Assembly: GCF_001634365.1 (NCBI RefSeq)
Contig: NZ_CP014578.1
Coordinates: 2,852,001 to 2,916,000 of the forward strand
Direction: 5' to 3'
DNA: 64,000 bases
Source of the DNA: Paraburkholderia phytofirmans OLGA172
Lineage (GTDB): Bacteria > Pseudomonadota > Gammaproteobacteria > Burkholderiales > Burkholderiaceae
Position numbers and translations under genes: made by a program. Each line of letters starts with the position of its first letter. Position 1 is the stretch's first letter. The notes beneath the pieces were generated by a model, which did not search any database, had not been told where the DNA came from, and worked only from the letters and a program-made list of their open reading frames with translations. Positions 35,893-46,179 of the stretch are shown piece by piece.

Positions 35893-35919
35893 AAACACCC
35901 CGGATCTACCGGGGTGTTT
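35893..35919 (-). terminator. Intrinsic terminator downstream of ppsA
   Basis: An 11-base perfect stem (AAACACCCCGG with CCGGGGTGTTT) and a five-base loop, followed on the minus strand by TTTTG. It lies about 135 bases after the ppsA stop and just before nfeD. Confidence 0.8.
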
Positions 35920-36054
35920 ATAGCACGAAGCGCGTGCATTTTATTGGGCGGTGCAGCACGCTTTTACGTGCTTTTGATGTAGCGCACCACCCTTTATGCA
36001 AGCTGCCTATCGGGCACCTGCCCGGGGCTTGTTTATTGCGCTTTTTTACTGCGC

Positions 36055-38460
36055 TTACTGCGCCGACGACTTCGCCAACTTCTGCCACGTCTCGATGATC
36101 GAGTCCGGGTTCAGCGAGATCGACTTGATGCCTTCATCGGTCAGCCATTGTGCGAAGTCAGGATGATCCGACGGGCCCTGGCCGCAGATACCGACGTACT
36201 TGTTCAGTCGCAGACACGTGTCGATCGCGCGCTTCAACAAGAACTTGACGGCCGGATCGCGCTCGTCGAAATCGACTGCCAGCAGTTCCATGCCCGAGTC
36301 GCGGTCGAGGCCGAGCGTGAGTTGCGTCAGGTCGTTCGAACCGATCGAGAAGCCGTCGAAGAATTGCAGGAATTCCTCGGCGAGAATCGCGTTCGACGGC
36401 ACTTCGCACATCATGATCAGGCGCAAGCCCTTCTCACCGCGCTTCAGGCCGAACTTCTCCAGCAGCCCGACCACGCGCTCCGCCTGCTTCAGCGTACGCA
36501 CGAACGGCACCATGATCTCGACGTTGTCGAGGCCCATATCTTCACGCACTTTCTTCAGCGCGATGCATTCCATCTGGAACGCTTCGGCGAAGTCGTCAGC
36601 GATGTAGCGCGATGCGCCACGGAAGCCCAGCATCGGGTTTTCTTCGTCCGGCTCGTAACGCGAACCGCCGATCAGCTTCTTGTACTCGTTCGACTTGAAG
36701 TCCGACAGACGCACGATCACAGGCTTCGGATAAAACGCCGCCGCGATCGTGGCGACACCTTCGGTCAGCTTGTCGACATAGAACGCGCGCGGCGATGCAT
36801 GGCCACGCGCCACGCTCTCCACGGCCTTCTTCAGGTCCTGATCGATGTTCGGATACTCGAGAATCGCCTTCGGGTGAACGCCGATGTTGTTGTTGATGAT
36901 GAATTCAAGCCGCGCCAGACCCACGCCTGCGTTCGGCAGTTGCGAGAAGTCGAAGGCCAACTGCGGGTTGCCGACGTTCATCATGATCTTCACCGGAATC
37001 GGCGGCAGTTCGCCGCGCTGCACTTCGGTGATTTCGGTTTCGAGCAGACCGTCGTAGATCTTGCCTTCGTCGCCTTCCGCGCAGGACACGGTCACCAGCG
37101 CGCCGTCCTTCAGCACGTCGGTCGCGTCGCCGCAGCCGACCACCGCCGGCACGCCCAGCTCACGCGCGATGATCGCCGCGTGGCAGGTACGGCCGCCACG
37201 GTTCGTGACAATGGCGGATGCGCGCTTCATCACCGGTTCCCAGTTCGGGTCGGTCATGTCGGCCACCAGCACGTCGCCCGGCTGCACACGGTCCATCTCC
37301 GACGGATCGTGGATCACGCGCACCGGACCCGCACCGATCTTCTGGCCGATTGCGCGGCCGGTCGTCAGCACGTTCGATTGGCCCTTCAGCTTGAAGCGTT
37401 GCTCGGCCTTCCCTGCAGCCTGGCTCTTCACCGTTTCCGGACGCGCCTGCAGAATGAAGATCTTGCCGTCGCGGCCGTCCTTGCCCCACTCGATGTCCAT
37501 CGGACGCTCGTAGTGCTTTTCAATGATGACAGCGTATTTCGCGAGTTCGATCACGTCTTCGTCGGTGATCGAGAAGCGGTTGCGCTGCTCGTGTGCGACG
37601 TCGACGGTCTTCACGCGGCCTTGCTCGCCGGCCTTGGTGAATTCCATCTTGATCAGCTTCGAGCCGATCGAGCGGCGGATGATCGGGTACTTGCCTTGTG
37701 CGAGCGTGGTCTTGAAGACGTAGAACTCGTCCGGATTCACCGCGCCCTGCACGACCGTTTCGCCCAGGCCGTAGCTCGACGTGATGAAAACGGCGTCCTT
37801 GAAGCCCGATTCCGTGTCCAGCGTGAACATCACGCCTGCCGCACCGACGTCCGAGCGCACCATGCGCTGCACGCCTGCCGACAACGCGACTTCAGCATGG
37901 GTGAAGCCCTTGTGGACGCGATAGGAGATAGCCCGGTCGTTATACAGCGACGCGAACACGTGCTTCATGCGATCGAGCACGTCGTCGATGCCGACCACGT
38001 TGAGATAGCTTTCCTGCTGACCGGCAAACGATGCGTCCGGCAAGTCTTCTGCCGTTGCCGATGAACGCACGGCAAACGACAACTCTTCAGGCGAGCTGTT
38101 TTGCAGGGTCTCGAAACCTGCGCGGATATCCGCTTCGAGACGCGGCTGCATCGGGGCGTCGACGATCCATTGACGGATCTCCTTGCCCGCTTCGGCGAGC
38201 GCCTTCACGTCGTCGATATCAAGCGTTTCGAGACGTTTGGCAATGCGGTCAGTCAGATTGTTGTGATGCAAGAAGTCACGGAAAGCCAGCGCCGTGGTAG
38301 CGAAGCCAGTCGGCACGCGCACGCCGGCTTCGGCGAGCTGACTGATCATCTCGCCAAGCGACGCGTTCTTGCCGCCGACAATCTCCACATCGGTCATCCG
38401 CAACTGCTCGAACGGAACTACATACGCCTCTTCCTTTGCGACGGTAACTGCGTTAGTCAT
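36055..38460 (-). CDS. ppsA: Phosphoenolpyruvate synthase
   Basis: An 801-residue enzyme that converts pyruvate and ATP to PEP in gluconeogenesis. The ATP-binding domain is N-terminal ([17 protein letters not shown]), the phospho-carrier His lies in [14 protein letters not shown], and the PEP-binding barrel is C-terminal with [18 protein letters not shown]. The start chosen gives the family's usual N-terminus; the long upstream frame is the 5' leader. It is divergent from ppsR, whose product switches it on and off by phosphorylation. Confidence 0.98.
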   Translation of the reverse strand: MTNAVTVAKEEAYVVPFEQLRMTDVEIVGGKNASLGEMISQLAEAGVRVPTGFATTALAFRDFLHHNNLTDRIAKRLETLDIDDVKALAEAGKEIRQWIVDAPMQPRLEADIRAGFETLQNSSPEELSFAVRSSATAEDLPDASFAGQQESYLNVVGIDDVLDRMKHVFASLYNDRAISYRVHKGFTHAEVALSAGVQRMVRSDVGAAGVMFTLDTESGFKDAVFITSSYGLGETVVQGAVNPDEFYVFKTTLAQGKYPIIRRSIGSKLIKMEFTKAGEQGRVKTVDVAHEQRNRFSITDEDVIELAKYAVIIEKHYERPMDIEWGKDGRDGKIFILQARPETVKSQAAGKAEQRFKLKGQSNVLTTGRAIGQKIGAGPVRVIHDPSEMDRVQPGDVLVADMTDPNWEPVMKRASAIVTNRGGRTCHAAIIARELGVPAVVGCGDATDVLKDGALVTVSCAEGDEGKIYDGLLETEITEVQRGELPPIPVKIMMNVGNPQLAFDFSQLPNAGVGLARLEFIINNNIGVHPKAILEYPNIDQDLKKAVESVARGHASPRAFYVDKLTEGVATIAAAFYPKPVIVRLSDFKSNEYKKLIGGSRYEPDEENPMLGFRGASRYIADDFAEAFQMECIALKKVREDMGLDNVEIMVPFVRTLKQAERVVGLLEKFGLKRGEKGLRLIMMCEVPSNAILAEEFLQFFDGFSIGSNDLTQLTLGLDRDSGMELLAVDFDERDPAVKFLLKRAIDTCLRLNKYVGICGQGPSDHPDFAQWLTDEGIKSISLNPDSIIETWQKLAKSSAQ

Positions 38461-38989
38461 ACAAGCCCCTAAGTGTGAAAGAAATTCACGGCTGTGCAAG
38501 TGGGCTTGGACGCGAGACGCCCATTGGAAGCGTGACCTCGCGTCTTGCACAACCTGTTGGAGAAGCAATCGCTGCAAATGGCCGGAAACACCAGAATCGC
38601 CAGAAGCACGACGTAGAAAGCGGTTGGACGAAATTACCGATCGATCCAACCCATTCGCCGCAAGTTGCCGGCTGAAAGCGCGGCGTTGACCGACCGTTCG
38701 CGGTAAGTTAGACGCCAATCGCCTGCAATTGCTTATCCAACAGGTTGCCGCTATTCTACCGTGCCGACTCTCAAAATGTGACAGTCGGACGAGAATTGCG
38801 CCTCGAATTGCGCCCCGGACCGGCTGACGGGCTTTTGCGAGGCCCCGCCGCCATCCGGGCGCAGTTGCGGTGCCCACGGTGCGCTGACATGACGCCGCTG
38901 TCATTCACGGTTAGCCACCGTGCAGCGATGTCAATGCAGCGATGTTTCATTCGAGCGCTTTTTCCCGCTCACGTTCCCCAGTCCCCCTG
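38461..38989. other. Divergent intergenic region ppsA / ppsR
   Basis: A long shared regulatory region. Several frames are open by base composition only. No structured leader was recognised. Confidence 0.5.
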
Positions 38990-39805
38990 ATGCCGCCCAC
39001 CGTATTCATCGTCTCCGACGGTACCGGGATCACTGCCGAAACCTTCGCGCATTCGATCCTCTCCCAGTTCGACCAGAAATTCCGCCTGGTTCGCGTGCCC
39101 TTCGTCGACTCGACAGACAAAGCCTACGCCACGCTAGAAAAGATCAACGAAGCGATCCAGCAAGACGGCCGCCGTCCAATCGTCTTCACGACGCTGGTGG
39201 ACAGCGCCTCGAATCAGATCGTCAAAGGCTCGAATGCGCTCGTGCTGGATATGTTCCAGACCTTCGTCGAGCCGCTCGAACAGGAACTGGAGCTCAAGTC
39301 GAGCCACGCGATGGGCCGTGGCCACCAGAACGCCGATACCGAGGAATACAAGAACCGGATCGAGGCGATCAACTTCTCGCTCGCCCACGACGACGGTCAA
39401 TCGAACCGCAATCTGGCCGATGCCGACGTGATTCTGGTCGGCGTGTCGCGCAGCGGCAAGACCCCGACGAGCCTGTATCTGGCCATGCAGTACGGGGTGA
39501 AAGCGGCCAACTATCCGCTGATTCCGGAAGACTTCGAGCGCGGCAAGCTGCCTACGCCGCTATTGGCGCATCGGCAGAAAATGTTTGGTTTGTCGATCGA
39601 TCCGCAGCGGCTGTCGGAGATCCGTAACGAGCGCAGGCCAGGCAGCAAGTACGCCGCGCCGGAAAATTGCCGCTACGAAATCAACGAAGCCGAAGCGATG
39701 ATGCGGCGTGAAGGGGTCAAGTGGCTGTCGTCGACGCATAAGTCGATCGAAGAGATCGCGACGACGATTCTGCAGGAGATCAAGCTGGATCGGCCGGCTT
39801 ATTGA
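38990..39805 (+). CDS. ppsR: PEP synthase regulatory protein (kinase/pyrophosphorylase)
   Basis: A 271-residue DUF299 protein. It starts PPTVFIVSDGTGITAETFAH, carries the P-loop GVSRSGKTPTSLYLA at about residues 152-166, and ends with RREGVKWLSSTHKSIEEIAT. It phosphorylates PpsA with ADP and dephosphorylates it with phosphate. The place beside and divergent from ppsA confirms the assignment. Confidence 0.96.
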   Translation: MPPTVFIVSDGTGITAETFAHSILSQFDQKFRLVRVPFVDSTDKAYATLEKINEAIQQDGRRPIVFTTLVDSASNQIVKGSNALVLDMFQTFVEPLEQELELKSSHAMGRGHQNADTEEYKNRIEAINFSLAHDDGQSNRNLADADVILVGVSRSGKTPTSLYLAMQYGVKAANYPLIPEDFERGKLPTPLLAHRQKMFGLSIDPQRLSEIRNERRPGSKYAAPENCRYEINEAEAMMRREGVKWLSSTHKSIEEIATTILQEIKLDRPAY

Positions 39806-39894
39806 GCGTAGCCCCTGAGCGCGGCCTGTCTTACCTACGCGCGTGGCGCTGAGGTAACCGTGGAGGCCGCCTCAGACCTGAAGTCAGTGCAAGG

Positions 39895-40677
39895 TCACGC
39901 GCGCCGCTGCTGGCGGCACTGTTCGAAGACACAAACCGCCGCCGCGGCCGCCACATTGAGCGATTCCATGCCGCCCGGCTGAGGAATCGTCACCCGCAAG
40001 GAAACCGCATCGCGCCAGGTCTGCGATACGCCCGCCCCTTCGTTGCCGAACACCCACGCGAGCGGTCCGCTCAGGTCGCAGTCGTAGATCGCCTCGGCAC
40101 CATGCGAATCCGTAATGACGACCGGCACCGCGAGGCGCTCGATCAATACCTGCGCTTCGACATCTTCGTGGATCTGCAGCAGAAAATGCGCGCCCATGCC
40201 CGAGCGCAGCACCTTCGACGACCATGCGTAGGCGGTGCCCGGTGCGCAAAACACCTGCTGAATACCGGCGGCCGCCGCGCTGCGCAGAATCGAGCCGACG
40301 TTGCCGGCGTCCTGCACGCCATCGAGCACGAGGCAGGTTTGCGCGACCTTCTCCGGCAGCGGCGTGTCGAGCTTTTCGACCAGCAGCAGAATCCCGACAC
40401 CGTGCACGACGTTCGACAACTGGCCGAACAATGCATCAGGCAGCGTAACGATACGGTGCTCGTCGATGCGCGACACAATGGCCTGCGCTTCGTCGTGACG
40501 CAGCGCGCCCTCCGTGACAATGCACGTTTCCGGCTGCCCGGCGACGTCGAGATACGCGCTCGCGAGATGGAACCCTTCGAGCAATGCGTGACCGCTACGA
40601 CGTTGCTGAGGCGTCGAGCCGGCCAGCGCCTTGAGGCGCTTGTAGAGCGGATTGTCCCGCGAGGTGATGGCTTTCAC
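39895..40677 (-). CDS. TrmH/SpoU-family RNA 2'-O-methyltransferase
   Basis: A 260-residue SPOUT methyltransferase with an N-terminal substrate-binding domain (ITSRDNPLYKRLKALAG). The three SPOUT motifs are visible as DGVQDAGNVGSILRSAAAAG, LAWVFGNEGAGVSQTW and RVTIPQPGGMESLNVAAAAA. The target is probably rRNA or tRNA, unspecified. The GTG start gives the family N-terminus; an ATG further upstream is possible. It follows rnhB at the end of the lpx block. Confidence 0.92.
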   Translation of the reverse strand: MKAITSRDNPLYKRLKALAGSTPQQRRSGHALLEGFHLASAYLDVAGQPETCIVTEGALRHDEAQAIVSRIDEHRIVTLPDALFGQLSNVVHGVGILLLVEKLDTPLPEKVAQTCLVLDGVQDAGNVGSILRSAAAAGIQQVFCAPGTAYAWSSKVLRSGMGAHFLLQIHEDVEAQVLIERLAVPVVITDSHGAEAIYDCDLSGPLAWVFGNEGAGVSQTWRDAVSLRVTIPQPGGMESLNVAAAAAVCVFEQCRQQRRA

Positions 40678-40738
40678 AGGCAGCGAAGACAGTGAGAATG
40701 ATGAAAGAGTGGGCGATGCGCCGGGCCGCACATGGCGC

Positions 40739-41503
40739 TCAGGCGCCGCTGCGCTCGCCGAAGGCGTCGTCGTCGAGCATGGCTTCGGTGAGTGCGCCGG
40801 ACACGATGATCACGTTGCCGGTCGGCAGCTGCTTCGAAGCCGTGCCAAAACGCTGATACGCTTCACGCACCGGCGCGAACGAGCGCCGATGATGCTCGCA
40901 GGGTCCATGTTCGCGCAGCGCCGCGAGATGCTGTGGCGTGCCGTAGCCGGCATGCGCGTTAAAACCATAGACCGGATAGGTTTGATGCAACTCGAGCAGC
41001 ATCCGGTCGCGCGTGACTTTGGCGAGAATCGACGCCGCCGAAATGCTCTTGACCAGGGCATCGCCGCCGATTACCGCCTCGCTGCGAATGCTCAGCGTCG
41101 GGCAGCGATTGCCGTCGATTTTCACGAGTGTCGGCACGACTGAGAGGCCTTCGACCGCCCGTTTCATCGCCAGCATGGTGGCGTGCAGGATGTTCAGCGT
41201 ATCGATTTCTTCGACGCTAGCCGACGCGATACAGCAAGCCAACGCCCGGTCGACAATCTTGTCGTAGAGTTCGTCGCGCTTTTTGGCGGTGAGCGCTTTC
41301 GAATCGTCGAGCCCGCGAATCATTGGCTTCGACGGGTCGAAAATCACTGCTGCAGCGACCACCGGACCGGCCAGCGGCCCGCGCCCGGCTTCGTCGACGC
41401 CGCAGACGATGTCATCCGGCATCTCGAAGTCCAGACCGGCCTGCCGCGCCGCTGCGCCTACAGCGGCCGCAGCCTTGCGGCGTGGTGCGCGTGCGGTGGT
41501 CAC
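40739..41503 (-). CDS. rnhB: Ribonuclease HII
   Basis: A 254-residue enzyme that cuts RNA in RNA-DNA hybrids. Catalytic residues are in [15 protein letters not shown] (Asp, Glu) and further Asp residues follow in VKIDGNR and [12 protein letters not shown]. It has a short basic N-terminal extension. It overlaps the lpxB end by four bases and lies in the lipid A block, as in most proteobacteria. Confidence 0.97.
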   Translation of the reverse strand: MTTARAPRRKAAAAVGAAARQAGLDFEMPDDIVCGVDEAGRGPLAGPVVAAAVIFDPSKPMIRGLDDSKALTAKKRDELYDKIVDRALACCIASASVEEIDTLNILHATMLAMKRAVEGLSVVPTLVKIDGNRCPTLSIRSEAVIGGDALVKSISAASILAKVTRDRMLLELHQTYPVYGFNAHAGYGTPQHLAALREHGPCEHHRRSFAPVREAYQRFGTASKQLPTGNVIIVSGALTEAMLDDDAFGERSGA

Positions 41504-42669
41504 GGCCGCGCCTTCCGCTTTTCGATGACGCTCGCCACGACTTCCGCCGCACGCTGCGCGGTGTTCTGCTTCAGCACGTGATGCATCTCCGTGAAGATTT
41601 CCGTCAGCGTGCGCCGGTTGCCCTCGTCGCGCAACTGTTTCAGCGTGGCCTCGGCGAGCGCCTGGGGCGTGGCGAAGTGCTGCAGAATTTCGGGCACGAC
41701 GAAACGCCCCGCCAGAATGTTCGGCAAGCCGACGTATGGAAGATAGCCCTGACGACGCATGATCTGGCCGGTCAGCCAGGGCACCTTGTACGAGATCACC
41801 ATCGGCTTTTTCAGCAGCGCGGCTTCCAGCGTCACCGTGCCGCTCTTGACGAGGATCGCATCGGCCGCCGTCATCGCGATTTGCGACTGGCCGTCGGTGA
41901 TGGTCAGTGCCAGACCGGGATGCGAGTCGACCAGCGGCCGCAACATTTCGCGCAGTGCGGGCGTGGCCGCCGGCATCACGAAACGCAAACCCGGCTCCTG
42001 GTGCTGCATCATTTCCATCGCGGCGAAGAACGTCGGACCGATCAGATCGATCTCCGAGCGCCGGCTGCCGGGCAGCACCGCGATGATCGGACCGCTTTCC
42101 GCGAGGCCGAGCGCTCGCCGCGCGCCGAGCGTATCGGGTTCGATCGGGATCTCGTCAGCCAGTGGATGGCCCACGTAGGACGCCGCGACGCCAGCCTTTT
42201 CCAGCAGCGCCGTTTCGAACGGGAACACGCACAGCATATGGTCGACCGCCTTGGCGATCTTCTTGATGCGCCCGCCCCGCCACGCCCAGATGGACGGACA
42301 GACGAAGTGAATGGTCGGAATGCCCGCGTCGCGCAACGGATGCTCGAGGCCGAAGTTGAAATCGGGGGCATCCACGCCGACGAACACCGATGGCGGTTCA
42401 GCCAGCAGTTGGCGCTTCAGTTCGTTGCGGATGCCGAGGATCTCGGGAATATGCCGCAGTGCTTCGACATAGCCGCGCACCGTCAGCTTTTCCATCGGCC
42501 AGTGGGCGTCGAAGCCCGTGGCGATCATGCGTGGGCCGCCGATTCCGTAATACTGGGTAGCGGCGGGCAAACGGCTCGCGAGACCGTCGAGCAGCGACGC
42601 CGCCAGCAGGTCGCCGGACGGTTCGCCGGCCACCATCGCGACGCGCAGCGGACTCGGGTTCAAGGCCAT
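41500..42669 (-). CDS. lpxB: Lipid-A-disaccharide synthase
   Basis: A 389-residue GT19 glycosyltransferase that joins UDP-diacylglucosamine and lipid X. The N-terminal [12 protein letters not shown] and the C-terminal [17 protein letters not shown] motifs are characteristic, with [13 protein letters not shown] between. It acts at the inner face of the cytoplasmic membrane. It lies three bases after lpxA. Confidence 0.97.
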   Translation of the reverse strand: MALNPSPLRVAMVAGEPSGDLLAASLLDGLASRLPAATQYYGIGGPRMIATGFDAHWPMEKLTVRGYVEALRHIPEILGIRNELKRQLLAEPPSVFVGVDAPDFNFGLEHPLRDAGIPTIHFVCPSIWAWRGGRIKKIAKAVDHMLCVFPFETALLEKAGVAASYVGHPLADEIPIEPDTLGARRALGLAESGPIIAVLPGSRRSEIDLIGPTFFAAMEMMQHQEPGLRFVMPAATPALREMLRPLVDSHPGLALTITDGQSQIAMTAADAILVKSGTVTLEAALLKKPMVISYKVPWLTGQIMRRQGYLPYVGLPNILAGRFVVPEILQHFATPQALAEATLKQLRDEGNRRTLTEIFTEMHHVLKQNTAQRAAEVVASVIEKRKARP

Positions 42670-42672
42670 CGG

Positions 42673-43461
42673 TTAGCGGATGATGCCGCGTTGCGACGCT
42701 TCGACAAACGCGAGCAGCGTTTGCACCGGCGCATCGCCATCGCCACCCGCGGACGCGAGTTCGCGCAACTGCAGCTTCGCTTCTTCCAGCGACAAGCCGT
42801 TCTTGTAGAGCAGCCGGTACGCCGAGCGCAACGCCGAGATCGCGTCCGGCGAGAAGCCGCGGCGGCGCAAGCCTTCGACGTTGATGCCGTGCGGCTCGGC
42901 CTTGTTGCCTGCCGCGATCACGAACGGCGGAATGTCCTGCACCAACGCCGACGCACCGCCGAGCATGGAGTGCTCACCAATGCGTACGAACTGATGCACG
43001 CCCGACATGCCGCCGATAATCGCGTGGTCGCCGATCGTCACGTGGCCGGCCATCTGCGCATTGCTCGACAAAATGACGTTGCTGCCGACGTGGCAATCGT
43101 GACCGATGTGGACGTACGCCATGATCCAGTTGTCGTCGCCCAGCGTGGTGACGCCCGCGTCCTGCACCGTGCCGGTGTGGATGGTGGTGAATTCACGGAT
43201 CGTGTTGCGATTGCCGATCACGAGCCGGGTCGGCTCGTCCTTGTACTTCATGTCCTGCGGACGGCCGCCGACCGATGCGTAGTGGCCGATCCGGTTGTCT
43301 TCGCCGATCGTGGTGTGACCTTCGATCACGCTGTGCGAACCGACCGTGGTCCGTGCGCCAATCGTCACATGCGCGCCAATGACGGCATACGGTCCGATTT
43401 CGACGGATTCGTCGAGTTGCGCGCCCGGTTCGACGATCGCAGTGGGATGAATCCTGCTCAT
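42673..43461 (-). CDS. lpxA: UDP-N-acetylglucosamine acyltransferase
   Basis: A 262-residue left-handed beta-helix enzyme that starts lipid A synthesis. Hexapeptide repeats cover residues 5-190 ([20 protein letters not shown]). The catalytic His lies in the [16 protein letters not shown] region, and the C-terminal helical domain contains [20 protein letters not shown]. Length is normal. Confidence 0.97.
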   Translation of the reverse strand: MSRIHPTAIVEPGAQLDESVEIGPYAVIGAHVTIGARTTVGSHSVIEGHTTIGEDNRIGHYASVGGRPQDMKYKDEPTRLVIGNRNTIREFTTIHTGTVQDAGVTTLGDDNWIMAYVHIGHDCHVGSNVILSSNAQMAGHVTIGDHAIIGGMSGVHQFVRIGEHSMLGGASALVQDIPPFVIAAGNKAEPHGINVEGLRRRGFSPDAISALRSAYRLLYKNGLSLEEAKLQLRELASAGGDGDAPVQTLLAFVEASQRGIIR

Positions 43462-43556
43462 GCGTCCTCGCTTCTGATTCTGTTGCGTTGTCTGGATGGA
43501 CGTAGCCGGAACTCGCAGGGCTCAGGGTAAGCCGCTGACTGCCCGGACCCCGATCT

Positions 43557-44021
43557 TTAAGCGTCTTTGTCCGTGTGCCGCACCGCGCACATCAGGTCGG
43601 CTTCCGCCGCCACGACACCATCCACTTCAGCGCGCGCCTTGAACTTCCAGATGCCACGCATATGACGCTCGAACGTGCAGTTCAGGATCAGCTGATCGCC
43701 CGGTTCCACTACGCGCTTGAAACGTGCATTGTCGATGCCTACGAACAGATACAGCGTGTTCGAAGGATCGCTGGGCTCTTCCGAAAACGTCAGCAGGGCT
43801 GCCGTTTGCGCGAGCGCTTCGAGGATCAGCACGCCGGGCATGACCGGACGGGTCGGAAAGTGACCCTGGAAATACGGCTCGTTGATCGACACGTTCTTCA
43901 ACGCTTTGATGCTCTTATGCGGCTCGAGTTCGAGCACCCGGTCGACCAGCAGGATCGGGTAACGATGGGGCAGCAGCGTGAGAATCTTATGAATGTCGAG
44001 ATTGATTTTTTCGGTGCTCAT
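43557..44021 (-). CDS. fabZ: (3R)-hydroxyacyl-ACP dehydratase
   Basis: A 154-residue hotdog enzyme of fatty acid synthesis. The catalytic His and Glu are in [20 protein letters not shown], preceded by [18 protein letters not shown]. It competes with LpxA for hydroxyacyl-ACP, which explains its place between lpxD and lpxA. The second ATG was chosen as giving the usual N-terminus. Confidence 0.96.
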   Translation of the reverse strand: MSTEKINLDIHKILTLLPHRYPILLVDRVLELEPHKSIKALKNVSINEPYFQGHFPTRPVMPGVLILEALAQTAALLTFSEEPSDPSNTLYLFVGIDNARFKRVVEPGDQLILNCTFERHMRGIWKFKARAEVDGVVAAEADLMCAVRHTDKDA

Positions 44022-44208
44022 GGTGTTTCTACTCACGCATTAACGGCGCGATGATGACTGCGGATGCTGGTGCAGGTGGGTTGGTAACGCGTGCTGCCGA
44101 CGCTTGCCGAGACCCGGCGGCCATGCCACCCGGTCACGACAACCGACTTTGCTTCCTGATGCTTGCCCGCCATTTTACGCGGTGCCGGCAGGTTGCTCCG
44201 CGGGTTTT

Positions 44209-44256
44209 TCTGCGAGTTGGCCTGCGGGTTTGCCCGCGCGTTGGCCCGCGCGTTTG
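44209..44256. repeat. Four 12-base tandem repeats in the lpxD-fabZ spacer
   Basis: Degenerate units of (T/C)C(T/C)GCG(A/G/C)GTT(G/T)G run directly one after another. A three-unit array of the same family (TGCGAGTTGGCC) lies after smpB at 34243-34278. Confidence 0.75.
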
Positions 44257-44265
44257 CCTGATATC

Positions 44266-45369
44266 TCAGGTTTTGTCGCCTGCGGACTTGCTTGCTGCGT
44301 CGGCCGGCTTGCCTGCCGACGCAGCATTTTCGAGCGCCTTGATACGGTCACGGAGTTTGTCGATGTTACGCAGCAAAGCGGCGCTCTTGTTCCAGTCCCC
44401 ATGATTTACCGCCGGGAACGCGCTCGTGTAGATGCCCGGCTTCAGCAACGACTTCGACACGCCGGACTTCGCCGTGACGATCACATAGTCAGCCAGCGTT
44501 ACGTGACCGGCAATCCCTACCGCTCCGCCGATCATGCAATGACGGCCGATCGTGGTGCTGCCCGCGATGCCCGCGCAGCCGGCGATCACCGTGTAAGCGC
44601 CGACCTTGCAGTTGTGGCCGATCTGCACGAGATTGTCGATTTTCACGCACTCTTCGATGACCGTGTCGGCCATGGCGCCACGGTCGATGGTGGTATTCGC
44701 GCCGATTTCGACGTCTGCCGCGATCGACACACCGCCGACCTGTGGAATCTTCACCCAGCTGCCGGTACGCGCATCGCCTTCGCCGACGAAATCCGGCGCA
44801 AAACCAAACCCGTCCGAACCGATCACCGCACCCGCGTGCACGATCACGCGCTCGCCGAGCTTGCAGCCGTGGTACACCGCGACGTTCGGATACAGATGCG
44901 ATCCCGCGCCGATCCGCGTGCCGCGGCCGATCACCACGTTGGCATCGAGGCGCACGTTTTCGCCGATCACCGCGCCGGCTTCTACCGTGACGTTCGGACC
45001 GATCACCGCGCTCGCGGCAATTTGCGCGGACGGGTCGATGGTCGCGCTCGGATGTACGCCGGGCACCGGCTTCGGCGCGGCCATGTCGATGAAGGTCTGC
45101 GCGACGCGCGCGAAGTAAGCGTACGGATTCGGCGTGACGATGAAGTTACGAGCTTCAAGGGAATTGAGCTTTGCGAGGTCGTCGGCGTTGATCAACACTG
45201 CGCCCGCACGGGTCGTCTCGACCTGCGACAGGTATTTCGGATTGGCGAGGAACGCCAGCTGGTCCGGGCCTGCCTGGTCGAGCGGCGCCAGACTGCCGAC
45301 GCGCTGCGCCCCGTCTCCGACTACTTCACCGCCGAACTGTTGGACGATGTCCTCGAGCGTAAATGCCAT
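44266..45369 (-). CDS. lpxD: UDP-3-O-acylglucosamine N-acyltransferase
   Basis: A 367-residue enzyme for the third step of lipid A synthesis. The N-terminal uridine-binding domain ([16 protein letters not shown]) is followed by a hexapeptide beta-helix ([20 protein letters not shown]) with the catalytic-type His in [17 protein letters not shown]. The C-terminal tail, rich in Ala, Lys and Ser, is longer than the core requires. The start chosen removes a spurious extension over the upstream hairpin repeats. Confidence 0.96.
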   Translation of the reverse strand: MAFTLEDIVQQFGGEVVGDGAQRVGSLAPLDQAGPDQLAFLANPKYLSQVETTRAGAVLINADDLAKLNSLEARNFIVTPNPYAYFARVAQTFIDMAAPKPVPGVHPSATIDPSAQIAASAVIGPNVTVEAGAVIGENVRLDANVVIGRGTRIGAGSHLYPNVAVYHGCKLGERVIVHAGAVIGSDGFGFAPDFVGEGDARTGSWVKIPQVGGVSIAADVEIGANTTIDRGAMADTVIEECVKIDNLVQIGHNCKVGAYTVIAGCAGIAGSTTIGRHCMIGGAVGIAGHVTLADYVIVTAKSGVSKSLLKPGIYTSAFPAVNHGDWNKSAALLRNIDKLRDRIKALENAASAGKPADAASKSAGDKT

Positions 45370-45387
45370 GCCTATCCTGTCTCCTGT

Positions 45388-45482
45388 GTCGACCAGAGTT
45401 AGCGCTTTAGCGCTTACTCTGGTCCCATGCAACGCCGTCGACCAGAGTTAGCGCTTTAGTAGCGCTTACTCCGATCCCATGC
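45388..45482. repeat. Two tandem hairpin repeats between skp and lpxD
   Basis: A unit of about 43-46 bases, GTCGACCAGAGTTAGCGC through CCCATGC, occurs twice (45388-45430 and 45437-45482). Each folds into an imperfect 13-base hairpin (CCAGAGTTAGCGC with GCGCTTACTCTGG in copy one). Copy two has an extra TA in its loop and two changes in its stem. Confidence 0.85.
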
Positions 45483-45538
45483 CGCGCTCCGCCGCCCCCG
45501 GCAATCCCGCCCCGCCGCGGGCGACCCAGCATGCGCGT

Positions 45539-46075
45539 TCAGTTACCTGAGGCCGCGAGGGCCTTGAGCACCTGATCGGTAATGTCGATGCGCGGGCTCA
45601 CGTACACCGCCTCCTGAACGATCAGGTCGTAGTGCTGCTGCTCGGCGATCTGCTTGATCACCTTGTTGGCCCGGTCGAGCACGGCCGCCAGCTCTTCGTT
45701 GCGCCGCTGGTTCAGGTCTTCGCGAAACTCGCGTTGTTTCCGCTGGAAGTCCGTATCCAGTTGCGACAGATCGCGCTGCTTCTGCGCACGATCGGCGGCC
45801 GACATCGACGCGCCGTTCTTGTCGAGCGAGTCGGACATCGCCTTCAGCTTCTGCGCCATGTCGGCCAGATCTTTGTCACGCTTGGCGAACTCCGCTTCGA
45901 GCTTGACCTGCGCAGCCTTCGCGGCAGCCGATTCACGCAGGATACGGTCCGAATTCACCGCAGCGATCCTGGCTTCCTGAGCGTGCGCGACTCCCGCCAC
46001 GCCAACACCCAGCGTCATTGCCAGCGCAAACGCACACGCCACACGTTTCGAAAACATACCGGTTAGCAAAGTCAT
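45539..46075 (-). CDS. skp: Periplasmic chaperone Skp/OmpH
   Basis: A 178-residue exported chaperone for outer membrane proteins. A signal peptide ends AHAQEA, and the rest is a long coiled coil (LEAEFAKRDKDLADMAQKLK) with the family's C-terminal YVSPRIDITDQVLKAL. Length is normal. The start region is ambiguous: GAGAGG directly abuts the first ATG and fits an in-frame TTG two codons later better. It lies directly after bamA. Confidence 0.93.
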   Translation of the reverse strand: MTLLTGMFSKRVACAFALAMTLGVGVAGVAHAQEARIAAVNSDRILRESAAAKAAQVKLEAEFAKRDKDLADMAQKLKAMSDSLDKNGASMSAADRAQKQRDLSQLDTDFQRKQREFREDLNQRRNEELAAVLDRANKVIKQIAEQQHYDLIVQEAVYVSPRIDITDQVLKALAASGN

Positions 46076-46179
46076 CCTCTCGATACTGTAGTTTGGCCGG
46101 GGCCGCCGCCGGGAGCCGCTCGTGCTGGCCGGGGCCGCCCGCCGCCCGCTCGCCGGCCGCCGGATCGCCGGCCGCCGGA

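Noticed and set aside
36055..38904. 949-residue form of PpsA
   Set aside because: The extra N-terminus is leader sequence; the start at 38460 gives the normal enzyme.
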